Origin: an uncultured Lachnospiraceae bacterium
GTDB taxonomy: Bacteria > Bacillota > Clostridia > Lachnospirales > Lachnospiraceae
Length of the DNA: 64,000 nucleotides
Direction of reading: 5' to 3'
NCBI GenBank assembly: GCA_949878435.1
Contig: CATLAK010000001.1
Location: 186,001-250,000, forward strand
The notes under the pieces were generated by a model. The model worked only from the letters and a program-made list of their open reading frames with translations, had not been told where the DNA came from and did no database searches. This document shows, one piece after another, positions 27,198-36,351 of this stretch. Both the position numbers and the translations under genes were made by a program. Each line of letters starts with the position of its first letter. The stretch's first letter is position 1.

Positions 27198-28745
27198 TTA
27201 TTTTGCGTAATCAATTACTCTTGATTCTCTGATTACATTGACTTTAATCTGTCCGGGATATTCCAGTTCAGCTTCAATCTGCTTGGAAATATCTCTCGCC
27301 AAAAGTACCATATCGGAATCAGAAATCTGTTCCGGAACTACCATTACACGAATCTCTCTACCTGCTTGAATTGCAAAAGATTTATCTACTCCTTTAAAAT
27401 TGTTTGTGATATTTTCTAACTGTTTCAGTCTGCTTGTGTATGTTTCAAGTGTCTCTCGCCTTGCTCCCGGTCTTGCCGCAGATATTGTATCAGAAGCCTG
27501 CACAATACATGCAACCAAGGTCTGTGGCTCGACATCGCCATGATGGGATTCCACAGCGTTGATAACTGTGGGTGATTCTTTGTACTTTCTGCACAATTCC
27601 ACCCCAAGCTGGATATGGGATCCTTCCATTTCATGGTCTACTGCCTTGCCGATATCATGCAGAAGCCCTGCTCTCTTTGCCACACGCACATCAAGACCAA
27701 GCTCTGCCGCTAAAAGACCTGAAAGCTGGGCAACCTCGATGGAATGCTTTAATGCATTCTGACCATAGCTTGTCCTGAATTTCATCTTACCAAGCAATCT
27801 GACAAGTTCGGGGTGAATGCCGTGTACGCCAACCTCTAAGGTGGCTGCTTCACCTTCCTCCTTGATCATGATTTCGACTTCTTTTTGCGCTTTTTCTACC
27901 ATCTCTTCAATGCGCGCCGGATGAATACGTCCGTCCACAATCAGTTTTTCAAGCGCAATTCTCGCCACTTCCCTGCGGATAGGATCAAAGCCCGATAAAA
28001 TAACGGCTTCCGGCGTATCGTCAATAATCAGATCCACACCCGTTAAAGTTTCAAGGGTTCTGATATTTCTGCCCTCTCTGCCTATGATCCTTCCTTTCAT
28101 TTCGTCATTAGGAAGCTGGACTACCGATATCGTAGTCTCTGATACATGGTCGGCAGCACATTTCTGGATTGCTGTTACCACATATTCCTTGGCCTTCTTG
28201 TCTGCTTCTTCTTTGGCGCGATTATCCATTTCCTTGATCATCACAGCCGTTTCATGTTTTACTTCATCTTCAACAATTTTTAATAAATATTCTTTTGCCT
28301 GTTCGGAGGTTAAACCTGAGATTCGCTCTAGTTCCTGTAATCTTTGTTCATTCAGCTTTGAAATTTCAACCCTCTGCTTTGCCAATTCTTCTTCTCTGGC
28401 TGCAAGACTGGCTTCCTTTTTCTCAATCGCCTCTGATTTCTTATCGATGTTCTCTTCCTTCTGCTGAACCCTGCGCTCATAGCGCTGTGCCTCGGCACGG
28501 CGTTCCTTGATCTCCTTGTCAAGTTCATTCTTGGTGCGAATGGACTCTTCCTTTACTTCCAGCAAGGACTCGCGCTTTTTGGTCTCAGCAGTTTTCAATG
28601 CTTCATCGATAATCTCACGTGCTTTCTCCTCGGCATTTCCGATTTTGGCTTCAGATACCTTTTTGTAATAATTGGTTGCCAAAACCCATGTGATGGGAGC
28701 TACCACTACCAGCGTGACGATGATTGCAATCAAAACTTGCATCAT
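27198..28745 (-). CDS. rny: Ribonuclease Y
   Basis: A 515-residue membrane-anchored endoribonuclease that initiates mRNA decay. It has an N-terminal TM (about 4-24), a long charged coiled coil (about 25-190), a KH domain with [15 protein letters not shown] (about 215-230) and an HD domain with metal ligands in [12 protein letters not shown] (about 355). Length and order are standard. The recA-recX-rny neighbourhood is typical of Lachnospiraceae. The ribosome site is AAGGAGG. Confidence 0.97.
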   Translation of the reverse strand: MMQVLIAIIVTLVVVAPITWVLATNYYKKVSEAKIGNAEEKAREIIDEALKTAETKKRESLLEVKEESIRTKNELDKEIKERRAEAQRYERRVQQKEENIDKKSEAIEKKEASLAAREEELAKQRVEISKLNEQRLQELERISGLTSEQAKEYLLKIVEDEVKHETAVMIKEMDNRAKEEADKKAKEYVVTAIQKCAADHVSETTISVVQLPNDEMKGRIIGREGRNIRTLETLTGVDLIIDDTPEAVILSGFDPIRREVARIALEKLIVDGRIHPARIEEMVEKAQKEVEIMIKEEGEAATLEVGVHGIHPELVRLLGKMKFRTSYGQNALKHSIEVAQLSGLLAAELGLDVRVAKRAGLLHDIGKAVDHEMEGSHIQLGVELCRKYKESPTVINAVESHHGDVEPQTLVACIVQASDTISAARPGARRETLETYTSRLKQLENITNNFKGVDKSFAIQAGREIRVMVVPEQISDSDMVLLARDISKQIEAELEYPGQIKVNVIRESRVIDYAK

Positions 28746-28882
28746 TTACAGGAGCACCTCCTTATTTAGTTTTCATTGTACCCTGATCTATATAGAATGT
28801 ATGTAACAAATTCTGACACAAATGAAATGCCAATTATTGTAATAAAACATTCTAAGCAATCTACAACACTTAAATTTTAAAC

Positions 28883-29491
28883 TCAAATAGTAGTTATGTC
28901 AAGTGAAAGTACACTTCTAATCGATTCAATTGCAAATCCTTTTCGGTATAAAAAAGCCATCATTTTCTGTTTTTCCTGTAATGACGCCGTTTCAGAGGCA
29001 AAATTCTTTTTTTGCATCCAATGTAGTATCTGCTCCTTTTCCAATTCCTGCCGGTCCTCTCCAACCGCATCCTGCCAAGCTTTTTCAATTGCTTCCTTGG
29101 AAATGCCCTTTTTGTACAGATCCATAAAAATTCTGTTTTTGCTCTTCTTTTCTTTGTTGTACTCTATAAATTCCATCGCATACCGGCTGTCGTTCACATA
29201 GCCGAAAGACACCACATAATCAATCGCATCTTCTATGATCTTTTCAGGATAACCGCCTGCTTCTAATTTTTCTCTCAATTGAAAGGCTGTATAAGCACGG
29301 CTCTTTAAAAGATTCATGGCACGGAGTTTTGCTCTTTTGGGAAGGACTTCTGTAAGGATTTTCTGGTAATTCTCCTCACTTAGCTCCTCGCCTTCCTTTA
29401 TTTCATAAACGCGCAATTCGCCCTTGTATAATACAAAGGCGAATGCTCCATCTATCTCTATTCTTATCCGTGATTTAGTTAGCTCTTTCAT
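28883..29491 (-). CDS. recX: Recombination regulator RecX
   Basis: A protein of about 203 residues that modulates RecA filaments. Tandem three-helix repeats are visible ([36 protein letters not shown] and later [20 protein letters not shown]). I choose ATG 29491, which overlaps the recA 3' end by 17 bases. The frame is open to 29581, but the extra residues repeat recA DNA out of frame. The alternative ATG at 29506 cannot be excluded. The overlap implies translation coupled to recA. Confidence 0.88.
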   Translation of the reverse strand: MKELTKSRIRIEIDGAFAFVLYKGELRVYEIKEGEELSEENYQKILTEVLPKRAKLRAMNLLKSRAYTAFQLREKLEAGGYPEKIIEDAIDYVVSFGYVNDSRYAMEFIEYNKEKKSKNRIFMDLYKKGISKEAIEKAWQDAVGEDRQELEKEQILHWMQKKNFASETASLQEKQKMMAFLYRKGFAIESIRSVLSLDITTI

Positions 29492-30530
29492 TCCCGTTAC
29501 TGTCATCAGCCGTCTTTTCCCTGGAACCCTCAGCATCCTGTAATCCGTAGTGTTCCCGAACCTTTCTGGAGATTTCCTCAAACGTTTCTGTATTGTCCTT
29601 CAGATATTGTTTGGCATTTTCCCTTCCCTGACCAATCTTGTTTCCGCCGTAGGAATACCACGCACCGCTTTTATTTACGATATTGACATTTGCCGCCAGA
29701 TCCAGTACATCACCTACCACTGAAATTCCCTCACCAAATATGATATCAAACTCAGCCTCTTTAAAGGGCGGCGCAATTTTATTTTTTACAACTTTCACTT
29801 TGGTTCTGTTTCCGATTGCTTCTCCGCTCTGTTTAAGGGATTCTGTCCTTCTTACATCCAGTCTCACAGAAGAATAGAACTTGAGCGCACGTCCGCCTGT
29901 GGTCGTCTCCGGATTGCCGAACATGACCCCTACCTTCTCACGAAGCTGATTGATAAAAATCACAGTACAGTTTGACTTGCTGATCACCGCCGTCAGTTTG
30001 CGAAGCGCCTGAGACATAAGCCTTGCCTGCAGTCCCACATGGGAGTCTCCCATGTCACCGTCGATCTCCGCCTTCGGTACAAGGGCAGCAACCGAATCGA
30101 CAACCACGATATCTATGGCTCCCGAGCGGACCATCGTCTCTGTAATTTCAAGTGCCTGCTCACCATTGTCCGGCTGGGATATGTACAGATTGTCTACATC
30201 AACACCGATATTTTTGGCATAAACAGGATCAAGTGCATGTTCCGCATCGATGAATCCTGCAATGCCGCCTCTCTTTTGAACCTCTGCGATCATGTGCAGG
30301 GTAACGGTGGTCTTACCACTGGATTCCGGTCCATATATCTCAACGATTCTCCCCTTGGGTATTCCGCCTAACCCCAGCGCAATATCAAGGCTCAATGAGC
30401 CGGTGGGAATGGTCTCAACATTCATATGCGCAGAGGAATCTCCCAATTTCATGACTGCGCCCTTTCCAAACTGCTTCTCGATCTGCCCAAGCGCAGCGTC
30501 CAATGCTTTTAATTTGTCTTCTTTTTGCAT
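29475..30530 (-). CDS. recA: Recombinase RecA
   Basis: A 351-residue DNA strand-exchange ATPase and SOS co-protease. Walker [10 protein letters not shown] (about 67-75), Walker B region VVVDSVAAL, loop L1 and L2 regions with [20 protein letters not shown] and the signature [13 protein letters not shown] are present. The acidic C-terminal tail is short. Expression should be SOS-controlled, given the LexA-type operator at 30586-30603 over the start point. Confidence 0.98.
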   Translation of the reverse strand: MQKEDKLKALDAALGQIEKQFGKGAVMKLGDSSAHMNVETIPTGSLSLDIALGLGGIPKGRIVEIYGPESSGKTTVTLHMIAEVQKRGGIAGFIDAEHALDPVYAKNIGVDVDNLYISQPDNGEQALEITETMVRSGAIDIVVVDSVAALVPKAEIDGDMGDSHVGLQARLMSQALRKLTAVISKSNCTVIFINQLREKVGVMFGNPETTTGGRALKFYSSVRLDVRRTESLKQSGEAIGNRTKVKVVKNKIAPPFKEAEFDIIFGEGISVVGDVLDLAANVNIVNKSGAWYSYGGNKIGQGRENAKQYLKDNTETFEEISRKVREHYGLQDAEGSREKTADDSNGNERAN

Positions 30531-30585
30531 AAGATATTTCTCCTTTTCACCTGATGAACTGCTCTATAGTCAAACGGTCTCCCAG

Positions 30586-30603
30586 TAAGAACATCTGTTC
30601 TTA
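30586..30603. promoter_or_regulatory. LexA (SOS) operator of recA
   Basis: TAAGAAC-ATCT-GTTCTTA is a perfect 7-bp dyad with a 4-base spacer, matching the Gram-positive SOS box core GAAC-N4-GTTC. It lies just downstream of the -10 element, over the expected start point, where LexA would block initiation. Confidence 0.85.
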
Positions 30604-30606
30604 TCA

Positions 30607-30635
30607 ACTATAAAACAAACGTTCGTATTTGTCAA
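30607..30635 (-). promoter_or_regulatory. recA promoter
   Basis: On the minus strand a consensus TTGACA (30635-30630), a 17-bp spacer and TATAGT (30612-30607). The SOS operator follows at once, leaving an expected leader of about 70 bases before recA. Confidence 0.85.
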
Positions 30636-30887
30636 TATTATTCTGTTATTTTTGACTTGAATTAATTATATCATTTTATATGTCCAATAAAACTCCCTCA
30701 AAGGCATCTTCCTCCTTTTCCATATTTTTGCTTTGGATGTATGGCAGAAAATGCCGGATATGCAAAGCAGAACGCCACTGCCAAAGATAGGCAGTGCAGA
30801 CTAATTACTTTTTTAATGTATCACACTCCGCCTTCATGCGCAAGACAAAATTGCTGTCCCCATCTTTAAAGGAAACAGCACCTTTGC
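30636..30887. other. Intergenic region upstream of recA
   Basis: It holds a small perfect hairpin CACTGCC-N7-GGCAGTG (30776-30796) and, next to the stop at 30888, a minus-strand terminator-like stem GCTGT.../...ACAGC (30853-30879) followed by AATTTTG. No small gene is supported. Confidence 0.5.
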
Positions 30888-31838
30888 TTAAATATGATTC
30901 TGATACTTTTGATAGTCCTTATAGGTAACGGTTACCCAGCCATAATAGTAGTTGAAGCCAATCTCCATTCCCATAGGGGTATAGAAAATGATAAGACTAT
31001 CCTCCTCCGTGAGCAGGTAGGTGATGTCCTGGTCTGAAAACATCGAAAAAATTTGTATTTCACCATTCTGCTTCTCGCATCTTTCTCTGAATTCAATTGA
31101 AAATGCGTCATTGATATTCAATATCTGGGAATTGGTCAATGCCATCTTACTGTCCATATCGATATTGACCGGAATAACATAGCTTTCATAGATTTCATCT
31201 TCCAAATAACCATATTCCACGTATATAATGCTCAGGATATCTTCATCCATGTACGTGACATAGCATTCCGTCTCAAAGCGGAACTCCTCACTACTAGGCA
31301 GCCAGTCCGTCACTGATTTTCCGTAGTTCTCCACCGCTTCCACTTCTTTGTAAATCGCATTGTTGATTCCTTTCAGTTCATCTGTACTTCTTCCTGTCAC
31401 CACTGGATAATTCGTTTCCACGAAAATATTTTCATGGTCACCGTATGTTTCCTGAAAGGTCTTAAACTCTATCTGATAGGACAAATCTCTGTGTATGTCA
31501 TTGTGAAAATCATAATATTCGCTCTCAACCTGTTCTTTGTCATGTTTCCCCTCTTTGTATAGACCGGAATCTTCTTCATCTTCTGTCTCATCTTCTCTGT
31601 AAGGCTCCCTCTCATCCCGGTCAGAATAATCCTCTCTGTCGGTCTCTTCTTCGTCTCTTTCTGCTCTGGATGCCTGCATGGTTTCCCCTCTGTCCTGCGC
31701 ATCCGCATCTGGCAAGAACCATGGATTTTGAACAAACTGGTACAGACTTAAAGTAAACACGGCAAGCAGCGCGATGACAGTCCCCAGACTCCCAAATATA
31801 ACAGCTGCGATTTTTCCTGAACTCCATTTTTTATTCAT
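30888..31838 (-). CDS. Anchored extracellular protein with RsiV/DUF3298-like domain
   Basis: A 316-residue protein with an N-terminal TM (about 10-33), a strongly charged Asp/Glu/Arg linker (about 43-105) and a beta-rich outer domain whose segments (VETNYPVVTGRSTDELKGIN, YVTYMDEDILSIIYVEYGYL, YTPMGMEIGFNYYYGWVTV) resemble the DUF4163/DUF3298 pair found in the anti-sigma factor RsiV and lysozyme-binding proteins. No sigma-factor gene adjoins it and the cytoplasmic part is too short to bind one. I treat the function as unknown. Confidence 0.6.
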   Translation of the reverse strand: MNKKWSSGKIAAVIFGSLGTVIALLAVFTLSLYQFVQNPWFLPDADAQDRGETMQASRAERDEEETDREDYSDRDEREPYREDETEDEEDSGLYKEGKHDKEQVESEYYDFHNDIHRDLSYQIEFKTFQETYGDHENIFVETNYPVVTGRSTDELKGINNAIYKEVEAVENYGKSVTDWLPSSEEFRFETECYVTYMDEDILSIIYVEYGYLEDEIYESYVIPVNIDMDSKMALTNSQILNINDAFSIEFRERCEKQNGEIQIFSMFSDQDITYLLTEEDSLIIFYTPMGMEIGFNYYYGWVTVTYKDYQKYQNHI

Positions 31839-31898
31839 CCTTATTCCCCCTGTTAACTGCGCTCTGAGACTTCAGCTGTCTGCGTGTAATCCTGCTTT

Positions 31899-32378
31899 TT
31901 ATATAAGACACTCATACAAAAGTGTAAGCGCTGCCTGTGTCGTCTTTCTTCTGATTTCCATCCGGCTTCCTTTAAAATGATTCTCTGTAACATAAATCTT
32001 TCCATCTACATAACACCCAATGTACACAAGTCCCACAGGCTTTTCCTCTGTCCCGCCATCCGGTCCCGCAATTCCCGTAACTGCAACGGCTGCCTGTGCC
32101 GATGCCTCCTTAGCCGCCCCTTTTGCCATCTGTTCTGCCACCTGTCGGCTCACCGCGCCAAAAGTGTTGAGCGCTTCCGTGCTGACACCGATCAGCTTGT
32201 GCTTGGAAGCATTTGCATAAGTGACATAGCTTTCCATAAATACATCCGATACACCTGCCACATTTACCAAGGTGGATGCTATCATGCCGCCGGTACAGGA
32301 TTCCGCACAGGTCACCTGCCATCCTCTTTCTTTTAATCTGTCAACAATTTTTTCTTCTATCTGCTTTTCGTCCGTCAT
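31899..32378 (-). CDS. pncC: Nicotinamide-nucleotide amidase (CinA C-terminal domain type)
   Basis: A 159-residue stand-alone CinA C-terminal domain. The family blocks ESCTGGMIASTLVNVAGVS, YVTYANASKHKLIGV and VTGIAGPDGGTEEKPVGLVY are intact, including the catalytic Ser/Thr and Lys positions. The enzyme deamidates NMN for NAD recycling. The N-terminal MoCF domain of full CinA is absent. It begins one base after pgsA ends and shares the rimO-pgsA transcript. Confidence 0.92.
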   Translation of the reverse strand: MTDEKQIEEKIVDRLKERGWQVTCAESCTGGMIASTLVNVAGVSDVFMESYVTYANASKHKLIGVSTEALNTFGAVSRQVAEQMAKGAAKEASAQAAVAVTGIAGPDGGTEEKPVGLVYIGCYVDGKIYVTENHFKGSRMEIRRKTTQAALTLLYECLI

Positions 32379-32379
32379 C

Positions 32380-32913
32380 TTATTTGCTTTCCTTCATAAC
32401 GTCTTTGTTTTTAACCAGATAATCGATCAGTGATACCACCGTCAATACCACCGCTATCCATAAGATGATCTGCGTCAGAAGACTGATTGCAGAAATGTCT
32501 GCGATCAAAAGACACACGGCGATCATCTGGAAGGTGGTCTTAAATTTGCCCCAATAGCTTGCCGCAATCACTCTCCCATTGTCAGAAGCCACCAGCCTGA
32601 AACCGCTAATGATAAATTCTCTGGCAATAATGATTATAACCATCCATGCCGGTATCTTATGCAGTTCGATCAGGCAGATCAGCGCAGAACAAACCAGCAG
32701 TTTGTCTGCCAGGGGATCCATAAATTTGCCAAAGTTGGTGACGAGATTATACTTTCTCGCTATTTTTCCATCTAACAAATCCGTCAGACTGGCTATAATA
32801 AATATGGCAAGCGCAATCCATTTATCATAAGCAGTAATCGGCACCATCAGAAAGATAATAAAAAATGGGATAAGTACCACACGGAACATGGTAAGTTTAT
32901 TGGGTAAGTTCAT
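32380..32913 (-). CDS. pgsA: CDP-diacylglycerol-glycerol-3-phosphate 3-phosphatidyltransferase
   Basis: A 177-residue membrane enzyme that makes phosphatidylglycerol phosphate. The CDP-alcohol phosphotransferase signature is complete: DLLDGKIARKYN then GKFMDPLADK (DGxxAR...GxxxDxxxD). Four or five TM segments are visible. The start is ATG 32913, served by GGAGG; the in-frame ATG at 32928 forms part of that ribosome site and is unlikely to be used. It lies between rimO and pncC in one operon. Confidence 0.95.
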   Translation of the reverse strand: MNLPNKLTMFRVVLIPFFIIFLMVPITAYDKWIALAIFIIASLTDLLDGKIARKYNLVTNFGKFMDPLADKLLVCSALICLIELHKIPAWMVIIIIAREFIISGFRLVASDNGRVIAASYWGKFKTTFQMIAVCLLIADISAISLLTQIILWIAVVLTVVSLIDYLVKNKDVMKESK

Positions 32914-32935
32914 CACAAAATCCTCCATTTTCTGC

Positions 32936-34264
32936 TCAATCGGCAGCTATTTCTCCTATTAAATCATACGCATTCGATCCGGTTATGCGCACATCTACAA
33001 AGTCACCGCTCATAAATGTCCTGTCTGTATTGATAAAAAGATAACCGTCCACTCCCGGCGCATCCTTATAGGTACGCGCAACATAGGCATCCTCGTCCGA
33101 CACCTTTCCTTCAATCATGGCTTTCACCTTCCTGCCTATCATCCCTCTTGCAGCGTCAAAGGCAATCTCCTGCTGCAGTTCCATAATCTCATCCCTGCGG
33201 CGTTCTTTTATTTCCTCCGGTATCTGATCCGGCATCTGGGCTGCCGGCGTATCTTCCTCCGCCGAATAAGTGAACACTCCCAGCCTGTCAAAAGACAGCT
33301 CATTTACAAAATCCATGGTCTCTTCATGATTTGCTTCTGTCTCCCCCGGAAAACCGGAAATCAGTGTGGTGCGGATGCAGATATCCGGTATCTCCCTGCG
33401 CAGCCTGCCGATTATATTCTTTATCTGTCCTGCATCTGTCCTTCTTCCCATGCGCCTAAGCACAGCGTCGCTTCCGCTCTGCACCGGGACATCCAGATAA
33501 TGGCAGATTTTTTTTTCTTCTTTCATTACCTGAATCAGCTCGTCTGTAATCTCCTCCGGATAGCAATAAAGAATCCTGATCCACTCCAGTTCTTCAATCT
33601 TACATAGATCTCTTAATAGCTGGGGGAGATATTTTTTCCCATACAAATCCCTGCCATAAAGGGTCGTCTCCTGCGCCACAAGAATCAATTCCCTGACGCC
33701 GCCCGACACCAGTGCCCTGGCTTCCTTTATCAAATCTTCTGCCGGAATGCTGCGGTAATTCCCTCTCACCTTGGGTATAATACAATAAGTGCAGTGTTTG
33801 TCACATCCCTCTGCTATTTTTAAATATGCATAATATCCTCCAGTGGTCACAATCCGCTCTCTTCCGCCCACAGGCGCCTTGTCAAGTGCATCCATATGAT
33901 TTTCCGGCTCTCCCTTAAGCGCATCCTTGATAGCCTGCGCTATAGAAAGAATAGCCGTGGTTCCCACAATGGCATCCACCTCCGGAATTTCTTTTTGTAT
34001 TTCATCCTGATAGCGCTGTGCCAGACAGCCTGTCACAATCAGCGCCTTGATCTGTCCGCTTTTCTTAAGTTCCGCCATTTCGAGTATGGTGTTGATACTT
34101 TCTTCCTTTGCATCATTAATAAAACAGCAGGTATTGACCACGATCACATCTGCTTCTAACTCATCATCGGTAAAGGAATAGCCTTCCCTGGACAATTCTT
34201 TCAGCATCACTTCAGAATCCACCAGATTTTTATCGCATCCCAAAGATATAAACAAAATTTTCAT
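32936..34264 (-). CDS. rimO: Ribosomal protein S12 methylthiotransferase
   Basis: A 442-residue radical SAM enzyme that methylthiolates an Asp of ribosomal protein S12. It has an N-terminal UPF0004 domain with cluster cysteines (SLGCDKNLVDSE, NTCCF, VTGCLAQRY), the radical SAM motif CDKHCTYC near residue 153, and a C-terminal TRAM domain (about 375-442). It is the first gene of rimO-pgsA-pncC. Distinction from MiaB rests on the LGCDKNLVDSEVM start. Confidence 0.95.
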   Translation of the reverse strand: MKILFISLGCDKNLVDSEVMLKELSREGYSFTDDELEADVIVVNTCCFINDAKEESINTILEMAELKKSGQIKALIVTGCLAQRYQDEIQKEIPEVDAIVGTTAILSIAQAIKDALKGEPENHMDALDKAPVGGRERIVTTGGYYAYLKIAEGCDKHCTYCIIPKVRGNYRSIPAEDLIKEARALVSGGVRELILVAQETTLYGRDLYGKKYLPQLLRDLCKIEELEWIRILYCYPEEITDELIQVMKEEKKICHYLDVPVQSGSDAVLRRMGRRTDAGQIKNIIGRLRREIPDICIRTTLISGFPGETEANHEETMDFVNELSFDRLGVFTYSAEEDTPAAQMPDQIPEEIKERRRDEIMELQQEIAFDAARGMIGRKVKAMIEGKVSDEDAYVARTYKDAPGVDGYLFINTDRTFMSGDFVDVRITGSNAYDLIGEIAAD

Positions 34265-34340
34265 CTAACCATTTCCTTTTATCGCCGCAGACCGTTCTTA
34301 TCATATATAAAAATCCAAGAGGATTACCTGTAAGATAACA

Positions 34341-34369
34341 ACGGATGACACGCGCTGCGGGTCATCCGT
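34341..34369 (-). terminator. Hairpin after rpoZ
   Basis: ACGGATGAC / GTCATCCGT, a 9-bp stem with an 11-nt loop, 24 bases beyond the rpoZ stop and before rimO. It is probably the yicC-gmk-rpoZ terminator, though the T run is weak. Confidence 0.6.
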
Positions 34370-34392
34370 GTACGAACAGTCATGGCTCTTTG

Positions 34393-34626
34393 TTATTCTT
34401 CTTCTGAAAGAATCTTGATTTTCCCTTGATTCAGTTCCTCCACTGCAACGGAAAGCGGTTTGGCTTCCTTCACGTTTACCAGCGGATCTTCACCGGCAAT
34501 AATCTGTCTTGCCCTTTTGGCAGTCGCCATCACGATAGAATATCTGCTGTTGACAACAGGCGCCTCCCCCTGTTCAACCTCGCTGTTTACGACTTTCATT
34601 AAATCTGAATAAGATGGATGTAACAT
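34393..34626 (-). CDS. rpoZ: RNA polymerase omega subunit
   Basis: A 77-residue omega subunit. The conserved core SRYSIVMATAKRARQIIAG and the NVKEAKPLSVAVEEL block match clostridial RpoZ. The start at ATG 34626 follows AAAGGAG; an in-frame GTG at 34641 lies within that ribosome site. Its place directly after gmk is standard in Firmicutes. Confidence 0.92.
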   Translation of the reverse strand: MLHPSYSDLMKVVNSEVEQGEAPVVNSRYSIVMATAKRARQIIAGEDPLVNVKEAKPLSVAVEELNQGKIKILSEEE

Positions 34627-34650
34627 ATTTTCTCCTTTCACCCGGAAGTT

Positions 34651-35283
34651 TCAGTTCAATGCTTCCAGTTCCTTTCTCATATTTTCAATCAGCTCCTCGT
34701 TTCTTGACGGAGCACAATGAGCTGCCTGTACCAATGCATGCATCTTTTCAACACATTCTTCTAACTGATCATTGATTACGATATAATCGTACGCTTCCAT
34801 TCCCTCTGCCTCTTCCGACGCACGCTTTAATCTCTTTTGAATGACTTCCTGACTTTCTGTCCCCCTGCCTTCCAAACGTCTCTTCAGTTCGGCGGCATTG
34901 GGCGGCATGACGAACATAAGAAGCGCTGTGGGAAATTTTTTCTTGATTTTCAGCGCTCCCTGAATCTCTATTTCCAGAATTACGTCCTTGCCCTTTTCCA
35001 GCTGCTTTTCCACATACTCTCTGGGGGTTCCATAATAATTTTCGCAATAGCTTGCGTATTCAACCAGACCATCCTGGGCAATCTTTTCTTCAAAAACTTC
35101 CCTGCTTACAAAAAAGTATTCTTTTCCCTCTTCTTCTCCCGGTCTGGGGCTTCTCGTGGTCATGGAGACAGACAATGCATAATTATCATATGTGTGCACC
35201 AGCTGCTTCATTAGAGTGCCCTTACCCGCCCCGGAAAACCCCGAAACTACAATTAAAATTCCCTTTTGTTTCATCTTCTTCAT
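34651..35283 (-). CDS. gmk: Guanylate kinase
   Basis: A 210-residue kinase converting GMP to GDP. The P-loop VSGFSGAGKGT is near residue 13, followed by the GMP-binding blocks SMTTRSPRPGEEEGKEYFFV and GTPREYVE, and the lid region. An ATG three codons in (35274) is a possible alternative start. It follows yicC by 22 bases and precedes rpoZ. The remA gene often found between yicC and gmk is absent. Confidence 0.96.
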   Translation of the reverse strand: MKKMKQKGILIVVSGFSGAGKGTLMKQLVHTYDNYALSVSMTTRSPRPGEEEGKEYFFVSREVFEEKIAQDGLVEYASYCENYYGTPREYVEKQLEKGKDVILEIEIQGALKIKKKFPTALLMFVMPPNAAELKRRLEGRGTESQEVIQKRLKRASEEAEGMEAYDYIVINDQLEECVEKMHALVQAAHCAPSRNEELIENMRKELEALN

Positions 35284-35305
35284 TTTCCCTATTCACACTT
35301 TTGAA

Positions 35306-36184
35306 TTACTCGATATTCTGTATCTGCTCTCTTACTTTTTCAATTTCTGTCTTTAACTCGATTGCACGGTTCGATATCTCCAGATCATTTGACTTGGACA
35401 AAATGGTGTTTGCCTCCCGGTTCATCTCCTGTGCAATAAAATCCAGCTTTCTGCCAATGCTCCCGCCCTGCTTTAAAGTATCCCGCGTGGTTTCAATATG
35501 ACTCTTTAACCGCACCAGTTCCTCGTCCACACAGACTCTGTCTGCAAATATGGTCACTTCCATCAACAGCCTGTTTTCATCTATCTTCGTATCTCCAAGA
35601 AGTTCCCTTACCTTATCTCCAAGCTTTTGCCTGTACTCTGCAATAATCTGGGGAGACCGCTGGGTGATGAAATCCACGTGGGCAAGCATGCCGTCTAACT
35701 TTTCCAGAAGGTCATTTTTTAAATTCTCCCCTTCTTTTATCCTGGTCTCTACAAATTTTTCTGCGGCACCTTTGATTGCCTTGGCTAAAAGCTGCCAGAG
35801 CTTTTCCTCATCAATATTTTGTTCCTCCATGGTGAGAACTTCCGGATATCTGGAAAGGCAGGAAATCCTTACATCATTGTCCAGAGAAAAATCCTCCGCC
35901 ATCTGATTTAAGTACCCCATATACTCTGCTGCCAACTCTTTGTTGTATTTCACGCATACGTTGGATTCTGTATAATCTTCATAAGCAACGAAGATATCGA
36001 CCTTACCCCTCTGGATATAGTTTTTCAGTTCATTTCTGATTGCCGCTTCAAAGAAATTCAGTTTTTTGGGCATCTTAATATTGATATCCATATATCGATG
36101 ATTGACTGATTTCATTTCTACGACAATTTTCCGTTCAGCTTCCTGTACCTCGCATCTGCCAAACCCGGTCATACTTTTGATCAT
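35306..36184 (-). CDS. YicC family endoribonuclease
   Basis: A 292-residue YicC-like protein. The N-terminal MIKSMTGFGR, the VNHRYMDINIKMPK block and the C-terminal GRKLDFIAQEMNREANTILSKS block are near-invariant in the family. E. coli YicC is an endoribonuclease. It heads the yicC-gmk-rpoZ operon, 170 bases divergent from rqcH. Confidence 0.93.
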   Translation of the reverse strand: MIKSMTGFGRCEVQEAERKIVVEMKSVNHRYMDINIKMPKKLNFFEAAIRNELKNYIQRGKVDIFVAYEDYTESNVCVKYNKELAAEYMGYLNQMAEDFSLDNDVRISCLSRYPEVLTMEEQNIDEEKLWQLLAKAIKGAAEKFVETRIKEGENLKNDLLEKLDGMLAHVDFITQRSPQIIAEYRQKLGDKVRELLGDTKIDENRLLMEVTIFADRVCVDEELVRLKSHIETTRDTLKQGGSIGRKLDFIAQEMNREANTILSKSNDLEISNRAIELKTEIEKVREQIQNIE

Positions 36185-36351
36185 GCTATTCCTCCCGCTT
36201 TTGTATCTAAGTTTAGGAGTCGCGTTGTTTCCCCCACCATGTACTCCATTACATTATAGGCGAAGTGCAAAAAAACGTCAAGGGTCATGAAAAGCAGTTG
36301 TGGGATGAAAGACCATGCTATATAATATGGAAGAAAGAAAGGAGTATCACT

